Assembly (NCBI GenBank): GCA_964442335.1
Contig: CAYTZI010000067.1
Coordinates: 1-11,694, forward strand
DNA length: 11,694 bases
Direction of reading: 5' to 3'
Source: JBFYTX01 sp964442335
GTDB lineage: Bacteria; Chloroflexota; Dehalococcoidia; Dehalococcoidales; RBG-16-60-22
The translations under genes were made by a program, and so were the position numbers. Under the pieces are notes generated by a model. It saw only the letters and a list, made by a program, of their open reading frames with translations, did not search any database and was not told the origin of the DNA. Of the stretch, positions 6,458-11,694 are shown piece by piece (positions within the stretch are counted from its first letter, which is position 1; every line of letters starts with the position of its first letter).

Positions 6458-9123
6458 TTTCTTTCTCCTTTTTTATTTATATTTTTTTCACTGTTTTCTA
6501 TGAAACAGATAGCCTCACGCGTATGGAGGTCGGCGACGACTTTGGCCGCGGCGCCGCCGGTAGTCTGCGGCACGTCAATCACGCGGACGACATCGCCGTA
6601 CTCTTTCATTTCCGGCAGCAGGTCTTTAAAGATGCTCGGCGACTTCGTGAAGAAGGCGGTATTAAAATCGCTGGCGGGTTCGTCCGGGAAAACGGGGAGG
6701 TAGAGTATATTGGACTCCACCAGGTCCTGGAAGAAGTGCGTGCCGTAAGAGACCTCCGGCACGTGGCCGGCTTTCTCGAAGGCCACCTCCGCCATCACGG
6801 AAGAGCCGGCGATATCGGCGTAGCCGACGTTCACGCCGAGCTCGATGTTGCTGCTGCCCCACCGCCCCGGCCCCATCATCATAATACTGCCCTTCTTCTC
6901 GCGCAGGTGGTCGTTCAGCTTTCCGACCACCCTGCCCAGGCTCCTCTTCATATCCGTGGGGATTGCCGCGTATTTCCGGGGGTCAATGTATATTACGTAT
7001 TCGATATCGCTGACGACCCCGGCGTTGATAGCCCGGCTGGAGCGGAAGAGTATCCGCCTGGCGGGGAGCTTTTCCGGAAGTGCCGCCTGCTGGCCCGCTA
7101 AAGCGGGAACGCGCAGGGTGCGGCACTGTAATAAATTTACTTTTACGTTGTTTTCATTATCGACATAGGCGGTGAACTCGATGTCCACCGGCTGTCCCCA
7201 GGCCTCTTCCAGCCTGGCCAGAATCTCCCCGATGATGCCGACCAGCCCCGTGCGCTCTATCAGGCTGTTGAAGGTCAGCACGAGGTTTTTATCGGCCATA
7301 TCCGGCGTTTTCATCAGGAGTTCCCGCGGGTAGCCTTCCGTCATCTCGGACACGAGCATGTTCAGGGCGGGGTAGTTATCCTCGTGCATCAGGCCGGCGA
7401 AGGGCTTTGTCTGAAAGGCGTTCTCCTGGAGGTTAATGACGTCCACCAAGCGCTGGGAATACTTGGCGATTTCCGCGCCGATTTCAGGTCGGAGCGCGGG
7501 ATGGCTGACGGCTATCATCCTGATGTAGTCCCCCCCCACCCGGTTGACGGCGCGGGTGCCCAGCCCGAAGACCAGCCTGATCATGCCCCTGGCGGGGTCG
7601 ATGCGGTCCGTCCAGGCGTAGAGGTTCCGCGAGAACGCCACGCCCGCCAGACTCGGGAAGAAGTACTGTTTATAGGGCGTGCCGGAAACGCGCTGCACCA
7701 GTATCGCCATTTGCTCGTCGCCTTCGCCCAAGCCCCGGCGGTGGCGGTAGGCCAGTGCGTCCGGGTTCAGGGCGCTGGCGTAGACCAGCTTGATGGCGCG
7801 CAGGACGGCCTCGAGGCGCTGCTCCGGGCTGCCCTGGTTGGCGCAGAACTCGCTGCGGTACTTCCCGGCGAAGGCGTCGGTAAAGCCGTCCTCGAGCAGG
7901 CTTGACGAGCGCACGATGATGGGCGCCTGCCCGTAGTAGTCGACCATGCCGCGGAACTGCTCCATCGTTTCTTCCGGGAACTTACCGGCGAGGAACTTCT
8001 GCTCCAGCACGGCGAACTCCTCCCAGGAGAGCCTGCCGGTCTTGGAAAGCTCGAGCCGCGTCTGAAAGAGGTCGTTATTGACGAGGAAGGTAAAGAAGAC
8101 GTCCGCGCCGATATAGAAAGAGTCGTGCTCCTCCAGCACCTGCGAGAAATCTATTTTCCCCTTTCTGGCGAGGAGGACGCTCCTCGCCAGCAGCATGCCG
8201 GCGGCTTTACCGCCTATCCTGCCCGACCCTATGAGCCTGTCCCTCACCTGAAGGAGGTCGTTGAGTGTCAGGTAGCGGTCGGAGAGCTGCACGAGCTTTC
8301 TGTGGTTCCCTATCATCATGCGGGAAAGCGCTTCCTTGAGCTCCAGCGTCTCCGGGGTGAGGGCCGGGGCGGCGTCTTTCTGCTCCCGGCTCTGCACGAG
8401 TCTGCGGTACACGCTGTCCCACGGTGCAATCGATTCGTAGTCGGTGCTCAGCGGCTTTTTAACGGCGGTGGCGAGAATCTGGGCGGCGGCGCCGCTGCGG
8501 GAAACGGGCTCCCAGCCTTCCGGGGAGATGCGGTGGGGCAGAAACATCTGTGGAGAGTAGCGTTCCCAGACCTTGAGCGGCTGGACGTAGATGTTCCCCA
8601 CCACGTGGTACACGTCTATCAATATCTGGGTGGTATCGCGGATGCGGGATATGGCGCTGTGCCCGTGCTGGCCGCGCCTCAGGGCGAAATACGCCACCGC
8701 GCCGATCTGATAGAGGTACGGGCAGGTAACCTGGAAGAAATTAGCCAGGAGCTCATCGGTGGCCCACTCGTCGACGAGGTCGGAAAGGCTGTCGAAGATA
8801 TAACATACCCTGCTGCCGCGCTGCTCGATTATGCGGTGGACCTCGCCGGAAAAATAGTCGAACCCGGGGCCGGGGTCGATTTTTATAATGTCGAGCCCGG
8901 GCTGCGGTTTAAGGATGGGGGAGTGGGCGGCAAAGCTCAGGTAAACGCAGTCGAACCCGTCCTCGATGGCCTGCCCGGCGAACGCCCGGGCGAAGTAGGG
9001 GTAGTCCTCGAGGCGGTCCACCTGCCAGACGACGTTATCGCCCTTGCGCAGCCCCTGGAGGAGGTCGTCCAGCGGCGGCAGCCCGCTGTTAACTTTCTCG
9101 GCAATCAAGCCCTGTGTTTCCAT
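6454..9123 (-). CDS. Fusion of a degenerate KaiC/RecA-like domain with a PEP-synthase-type (PPDK N-terminal) ATP-grasp domain
   Basis: 889 residues. Residues 12-210 read like a KaiC-family domain (SGLPPLDDLLQGLRKGD, later CVYLSF and the Walker-B-like CYIFDSLSDLVDEW at 107-120), but the Walker A loop is absent: VVWQVDRLEDYPYF stands where GxxxxGKT should be. Residues about 298-670 form the pyruvate phosphate dikinase/PEP synthase ATP-binding domain. Its motifs are SGRIGGKAAGM (300-310), IIVRSSSLLEDGFTDAFAGK (402-421), AGVAFSRN (493-500), FGLGTRAVNRVGGDYIRM (519-536) and a final DIEFTAYVD...LLQCRTL (647-670). The C-terminal 690-880 is a further conserved-looking region (MMGPGRWGSSN, SYGTHFFQDLVES) that I cannot assign. 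The swivelling phosphohistidine domain and PEP barrel are missing, so it is unlikely to be a PEP synthase. Leads an operon with the FMN protein. The Shine-Dalgarno is weak. Confidence 0.85.
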   Translation of the reverse strand: METQGLIAEKVNSGLPPLDDLLQGLRKGDNVVWQVDRLEDYPYFARAFAGQAIEDGFDCVYLSFAAHSPILKPQPGLDIIKIDPGPGFDYFSGEVHRIIEQRGSRVCYIFDSLSDLVDEWATDELLANFFQVTCPYLYQIGAVAYFALRRGQHGHSAISRIRDTTQILIDVYHVVGNIYVQPLKVWERYSPQMFLPHRISPEGWEPVSRSGAAAQILATAVKKPLSTDYESIAPWDSVYRRLVQSREQKDAAPALTPETLELKEALSRMMIGNHRKLVQLSDRYLTLNDLLQVRDRLIGSGRIGGKAAGMLLARSVLLARKGKIDFSQVLEEHDSFYIGADVFFTFLVNNDLFQTRLELSKTGRLSWEEFAVLEQKFLAGKFPEETMEQFRGMVDYYGQAPIIVRSSSLLEDGFTDAFAGKYRSEFCANQGSPEQRLEAVLRAIKLVYASALNPDALAYRHRRGLGEGDEQMAILVQRVSGTPYKQYFFPSLAGVAFSRNLYAWTDRIDPARGMIRLVFGLGTRAVNRVGGDYIRMIAVSHPALRPEIGAEIAKYSQRLVDVINLQENAFQTKPFAGLMHEDNYPALNMLVSEMTEGYPRELLMKTPDMADKNLVLTFNSLIERTGLVGIIGEILARLEEAWGQPVDIEFTAYVDNENNVKVNLLQCRTLRVPALAGQQAALPEKLPARRILFRSSRAINAGVVSDIEYVIYIDPRKYAAIPTDMKRSLGRVVGKLNDHLREKKGSIMMMGPGRWGSSNIELGVNVGYADIAGSSVMAEVAFEKAGHVPEVSYGTHFFQDLVESNILYLPVFPDEPASDFNTAFFTKSPSIFKDLLPEMKEYGDVVRVIDVPQTTGGAAAKVVADLHTREAICFIENSEKNINKKGERK

Positions 9124-9168
9124 GAGTCACGTCCCATAAAATATAGGTATACGGCAACTGTATTCCGT

Positions 9169-9197
9169 ATTTTAACATAAATAACCACCTTTGTCAA
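9169..9197 (-). promoter_or_regulatory. Sigma70-type promoter of the ATP-grasp/FMN-protein operon
   Basis: On the minus strand, TTGACA (complement of 9192-9197) is separated by exactly 17 bp from TAAAAT (complement of 9169-9174). That is a perfect -35 and a -10 with five of six consensus bases. Transcription would start near 9162, giving a leader of about 40 nt before the ATG at 9123. With hexamers this close to consensus, expression is probably constitutive; I see no clear operator. Confidence 0.8.
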
Positions 9198-9246
9198 TAC
9201 CGGCAGGGAGAATTTTTTGTTTGTTTTTAACGGGTTAGATGATAAC

Positions 9247-9320
9247 CTCACCCCTTACCCCTCTCCAGCCAGAGACACTGAGAGGTAATGGTAAATATTT
9301 ATGGCTGGAGAGGGGAGTTC
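9247..9320. repeat. Palindromic repeat, CTCACCCC...CTCTCCAGCC family, copy 3
   Basis: The left arm starts CTCACCCCTTACCCCTCTCC and contains CCCCTCTCCAGCCA (9258-9271), which pairs perfectly over 14 bp with TGGCTGGAGAGGGG (9302-9315). The outer CTCACCCC block has no exact partner here because the right end continues AGTTCAGGAG instead of a TAAAGGGGTGAG-type end. It shares its arm sequence with the element at 4624-4699. Confidence 0.8.
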
Positions 9321-9324
9321 AGGA

Positions 9325-9347
9325 GAGAGGGGGCTGCGCCCCCTCTC
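9325..9347. repeat. GC-rich hairpin next to palindromic repeat copy 3
   Basis: GAGAGGGGGC (9325-9334) pairs with GCCCCCTCTC (9338-9347) around a three-base loop. It abuts the preceding palindrome and probably belongs to the same compound element. No T tract follows on either strand, so terminator function is doubtful. Confidence 0.65.
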
Positions 9348-9571
9348 CAAGACTATCTCTGGAGAACCTTAGAGTTATACTATATTTTTTCGCGAGAACA
9401 CTTCCATCGATGGAGAAAATCGTAGTCCCCTTAGGTAAGACAGGTTGACGTTAGGCAGAACTTTTTCTATCTACTTCGCGTTTAACATTTAAATTATAAT
9501 TGCTGCAGGTCACAAAACAAGCGATTGTTACATTTATCGAATTCAACTGTAAGATATCCTACATTTACAAT

Positions 9572-10417
9572 CTATCGAAGTCCTTTCTGCCTTAGTGCTA
9601 TAGCTAAAATGCCCGGCCCTCCATGTACCCCCAATGCAGGTCCAAGTCTGGCGAGTATAACGCGGTCTCTAGGGAATATCGAACTCACACGCTCAACGAG
9701 AACCTGGGCTTCATCAGGTGTGGTGCTATGCAAAACGGCCAAGTCCTGAATTTCTCGGGCATTCTTCACGAAATCCAATAATAGATCCGTACCTTTAGAA
9801 CGAGTCCGTACCTGGCCTGACGGCACCAGTTCCCCATCTCTTACCGTTAATAAAGGTTTGACGTTTAATAATGAGCCTAGTAGTGCCTTCGCCTTACCAA
9901 TCCGTCCACCTTTGGCCAGATATTTCAGTGTATCAAACAGAATGAGTATACGCACGTTAGCAATAATCTGACCTAACTCATCCACTATCTGTTTTAAACC
10001 CATCCCTGACTTAGCCATTTTAGAGGCCTGAATAACGACCAATCCCAGGGCAATTGAGACTGTTTGCGAATCGATTAACTCAATATGGCATGCTGTGCTT
10101 ATCATGTTCTTGCCCTGTACCGCCGAGTTATAAGTACCGCTCAATTTACTTGAGAGATGAATGGAAATAATATCATCGGCCTCCTGGGATAGTGCGCTGT
10201 AAACGTTAGCAAAATCCTGCGGGGTGGGTTGCGTAGTTTTAGGATGAACAGGGCCGTTTAATAATCTTTGGTAAAACTCATCTTCGCTAATATCTACATG
10301 GTCACGATAGACCTGATCCCCAAATCGCAGGTATTCCGGCACTATTGCGACATCCAACTCTTTAATTAACGTCGCAGGCAGGTCAGCAGTGCTATCAGTT
10401 ACAATTTTTATAACCAT
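9572..10417 (-). CDS. DegV family protein (fatty-acid-binding, FakB-like)
   Basis: DegV/FakB proteins hold a fatty acid; in organisms with FakA they present it for phosphorylation before phospholipid synthesis. Taking ATG 10417 gives 281 residues, the normal length. Family motifs are IVTDSTADLP (5-14), PKTTQPTPQDF (59-69), SSKLSGTYNSA (89-99), DTLKYLAKGGRIG (162-174), LLNVKPLL (183-190) and the closing GPALGVHGGPG (259-269). The frame is open to a TTG at 10429 (four more residues, MNNA), but family members usually begin just before the IVTDST strand. Neither start has a clear ribosome binding site. It follows the methyltransferase gene after 18 bp (6 bp with the TTG), so they are probably co-transcribed. 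No FakA kinase is in the window. Base composition is visibly less GC-rich than in the genes to the left. Confidence 0.92.
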   Translation of the reverse strand: MVIKIVTDSTADLPATLIKELDVAIVPEYLRFGDQVYRDHVDISEDEFYQRLLNGPVHPKTTQPTPQDFANVYSALSQEADDIISIHLSSKLSGTYNSAVQGKNMISTACHIELIDSQTVSIALGLVVIQASKMAKSGMGLKQIVDELGQIIANVRILILFDTLKYLAKGGRIGKAKALLGSLLNVKPLLTVRDGELVPSGQVRTRSKGTDLLLDFVKNAREIQDLAVLHSTTPDEAQVLVERVSSIFPRDRVILARLGPALGVHGGPGILAIALRQKGLR

Positions 10418-10435
10418 TGCATTATTCAAGTAAGC

Positions 10436-11047
10436 TTAACTAATTTTTACTTTCGTTGCCATTAGTAGTCCATTCATAAGACTAATTCTATCTTTTTCCC
10501 GCAGACCATGATTTTTAATTATACCCTCAAGTCCATTATTTGCGATATACTTCTTGAAGCTTTGATAGTGCGTTCTGCCAACGAAATATTCTATAGCTCT
10601 CGCAATTAGAGACCATACATTTGCTGGTAATGGAACATGGAAATCAATGAGTATAAGCGCTCCATCTTCCCTGGTAACCCTTTTCATCTCGGAGATGATT
10701 TGGTATTGAATATGCTCTTCCTTATCATGTAATGCCAGCGATATTGATGCATAGTCAAAGAAACCGTCCGTAAACGGCAATTTGGTTGCATCGGCAAGTT
10801 GAAAGGAGACATTTATCGCCTTCTGTCTCATCCTAGTTCTTGTAGCTATTTTAAGCATGCCCAGGTCGGTATCTATACCGGTAGCAAAAATGCCGTGGTC
10901 CCCGTACTCAAGAACTTGTGCTCCCGTTCCGCAGCAAATATCTATTACTCTATCTCCTGCCTTCATACCGGAGAACCCGGGTATACTCTTTCTGACGCCT
11001 CTTAACAAAGGGTCTATTAAAGTCGAATAATTGAAAATTAACATCAT
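10436..11047 (-). CDS. UbiE/COQ5-like class I SAM-dependent methyltransferase
   Basis: 203 residues with a single Rossmann-type methyltransferase domain. The SAM-binding motif I is VIDICCGTGAQ (34-44), the acidic residue at the end of strand 2 is in TGIDTD (D59 or D61), ADATKLPF (85-92) is motif II, and FDYASISLALHD (97-108) follows. The N-terminus FNYSTLIDPLLRGVRK resembles the start of UbiE-type quinone C-methyltransferases, but several small-molecule methyltransferases share it, so the substrate is open. Two adjacent ATG codons (11047 and 11044) are possible. AGGA (complement of 11049-11052) is close to both and better spaced for the second. It precedes the degV-like gene on the same strand and shares its lower GC content. 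I could not identify a convincing promoter. Confidence 0.85.
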   Translation of the reverse strand: MMLIFNYSTLIDPLLRGVRKSIPGFSGMKAGDRVIDICCGTGAQVLEYGDHGIFATGIDTDLGMLKIATRTRMRQKAINVSFQLADATKLPFTDGFFDYASISLALHDKEEHIQYQIISEMKRVTREDGALILIDFHVPLPANVWSLIARAIEYFVGRTHYQSFKKYIANNGLEGIIKNHGLREKDRISLMNGLLMATKVKIS

Positions 11048-11168
11048 GTCCTATCATATCACATAGTCCGAGGGTCTGAAGTTGCATGGCGCGGTACTCA
11101 GGATAGAACCTCTACCTAACGCTAGATATAAATACCCTGAGTGGGTAACAAATCGCTATTTTGTTACA

Positions 11169-11260
11169 GAGTACAATTTAATTATTTTCAACGCCGTCGT
11201 TCCTTCACATCGGATTTGTTTCTTCGCGGTTCCTACCTTATTCAACGTGAAATTGTACTC
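11169..11260. repeat. Long-spaced perfect inverted repeat
   Basis: GAGTACAATTT (11169-11179) and AAATTGTACTC (11250-11260) are exact reverse complements separated by 70 bases. A direct repeat TTCAACG lies inside (11187-11193 and 11241-11247). It could be the ends of a small mobile element remnant, a regulator-binding pair or chance. Confidence 0.4.
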
Positions 11261-11393
11261 CAATCCATGTGACCGATTGGCTACCGCGGTATTCTAACTC
11301 TTTCCGTGCAATCTTGCATTAGACACGATCCAAACATAGTGTCTGTTCTCAGCCTACAACAGATGGTCCGGAAAGTTACCGACTTGACTGCTA

Positions 11394-11422
11394 TTGACCT
11401 CACTAAGATGAGAATGTACACT
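11394..11422 (+). promoter_or_regulatory. Putative sigma70 promoter for the gene at 11490
   Basis: TTGACC (11394-11399), 17 bp, TACACT (11417-11422). The -35 matches five of six consensus bases and the -10 four of six. Transcription would start near 11429, leaving a leader of about 60 nt. Two small palindromes, TGCAATCTTGCA (11307-11318) and AGACAC...GTGTCT (11321-11344), lie 50 bp or more upstream. Confidence 0.5.
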
Positions 11423-11489
11423 AGAATCATCTCCTGTCGCGGGTAGAAAATCGCTAGCACGTAGGCATGAGTCTTCTAGGAGGTGTGAA

Positions 11490-11694
11490 ATGGTTGATAC
11501 AGGGGAATATTCGGAACGGGAAGAGTCCCGTGGAGCTAAAATCCAAATCTTGGGTACCAATCCAGACAATCCAGAGAAGGGTAGAATATTCGTCTGGACC
11601 AAAATGGGTTGGTTCGAACGTCTAGAGGGACAGTCTGGAGATGTAGCTTTTACTCCAATTGCCGACTCGGAAAAAAGATTACGGGAATTGCTTT
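11490..11694 (+). CDS. Hypothetical protein, 5' end only (runs off the window)
   Basis: ATG 11490 is preceded by the strongest Shine-Dalgarno in the window, AGGAGGTG (11478-11485), at good spacing, and a plausible promoter lies about 70 bp further up. The frame stays open for 68 codons to the end of the window. The visible part begins MVDTGEYSEREESRGAKIQI, then GTNPDNPEKGRIFVWTKMGW, and ends in a charged SEKRLRELL. It is hydrophilic, with no signal peptide or membrane helix. I do not recognise a family; the short beta-like segment around KGRIFVWTKMGWFERL is the only notable block. The gene is supported by its translation signals, not by homology. Confidence 0.6.
   Translation, partial: MVDTGEYSEREESRGAKIQILGTNPDNPEKGRIFVWTKMGWFERLEGQSGDVAFTPIADSEKRLRELL

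Larger units (their letters stand above)
9198..9571. other. Intergenic region, 374 bp, repeats then AT-rich DNA
   Basis: Upstream of the minus-strand operon promoter lie the compound palindrome (9247-9320) and a second hairpin (9325-9347). After these comes AT-rich sequence with a perfect 12-bp palindrome TCCATCGATGGA (9403-9414) and no obvious gene. No convincing terminator for the degV-like gene that ends at 9572 is visible. Short open frames crossing the repeats look non-coding. The drop in GC content begins here. Confidence 0.5.
11048..11489. other. Intergenic region between divergent genes, 442 bp
   Basis: AT-rich DNA between the minus-strand methyltransferase and the plus-strand gene at 11490. 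It holds an 11-bp perfect inverted repeat (11169-11179 with 11250-11260), two small palindromes (11307-11318 and 11321-11344) and a plausible plus-strand promoter (11394-11422). An open frame from TTG 11082 to 11297 is not convincing as a gene: no ribosome binding site and no recognisable motif. Confidence 0.5.

Noticed and set aside
6454..9123. Calling this gene phosphoenolpyruvate synthase (ppsA)
   Set aside because: Only the ATP-binding domain is present; the phosphohistidine and PEP-binding domains needed for that reaction are missing.
8125..9180. A 351-codon plus-strand frame opposite the ATP-grasp fusion gene
   Set aside because: It is the mirror of a well-supported minus-strand gene, reads through its promoter, and has no recognisable motif.
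9403..9414. TCCATCGATGGA as an operator or terminator stem
   Set aside because: It is a perfect 12-bp palindrome but has no loop, no T tract and no nearby promoter to regulate.
9239..9448. Small plus-strand open frame over the repeat cluster
   Set aside because: It consists mostly of the palindromic repeat and hairpin, with no ribosome binding site.
11082..11297. 71-codon plus-strand frame starting with TTG
   Set aside because: There is no Shine-Dalgarno, no family resemblance, and it contains the inverted repeat; probably chance in AT-rich DNA.
1..11694. CRISPR array, tRNA, rRNA or transposase genes
   Set aside because: Looked for regularly spaced direct repeats, cloverleaf-like sequence and transposase motifs; none was found.

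Overview
The window looks like a chromosomal segment from an anaerobic-type bacterium with a GC-rich coding style. Intergenic inverted repeats of the kinds seen here (TGTCATTCTGAG...CTCAGGGTGACA and CTCACCCC...CTCTCCAGCC), together with a small FMN-binding glutamate-synthase-like protein and a PEP-synthase-like ATP-grasp protein, suggest Dehalococcoidia (Chloroflexota). That is inference from recollection, not a search result. No rRNA, tRNA, CRISPR array or transposase gene is visible.

Layout. (1) 1-306: a repeat-derived leader, then a phosphate-response promoter made of four TTAAC-type half sites at exact 11-bp spacing (212, 223, 234, 245) and a TACAAT -10. (2) 307-4565, plus strand: a complete high-affinity phosphate uptake operon, pstS-pstC-pstA-pstB-phoU. 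pstS most likely starts at a TTG behind a good ribosome binding site, not at the upstream ATG. (3) 4566-4789: a palindromic repeat and a strong hairpin terminator, probably bidirectional, between convergent operons. (4) 4790-9123, minus strand: a two-gene operon with an ATGA overlap and a near-consensus sigma70 promoter. The first gene encodes an 889-residue fusion of a P-loop-less KaiC/RecA-like domain to a pyruvate phosphate dikinase N-terminal ATP-grasp domain. The second encodes a stand-alone FMN-binding glutamate-synthase-like protein with an N-terminal cysteine cluster. (5) 9198-9571: a compound inverted repeat, a second hairpin and AT-rich DNA. (6) 9572-11047, minus strand: a visibly less GC-rich pair, a UbiE-like SAM methyltransferase followed by a DegV-family fatty-acid-binding protein. 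(7) 11048-11694: an AT-rich intergenic stretch, then the first 68 codons of an unrecognised plus-strand gene with its own promoter and a strong Shine-Dalgarno.

How the genes work together. PstS captures phosphate at the cell surface, PstC and PstA form the membrane channel, PstB powers it and PhoU restrains the system when phosphate is plentiful; the promoter repeats fit control by a PhoB/PhoP-type regulator, whose gene is not in the window. The minus-strand pair at 4790-9123 is the least understood part and the best candidate for an undescribed system. One partner keeps the ATP-binding half of a PEP synthase but lacks the phosphohistidine and PEP-binding domains. The other keeps the FMN barrel of glutamate synthase but lacks the glutaminase and GXGXG domains. 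They are translationally coupled.
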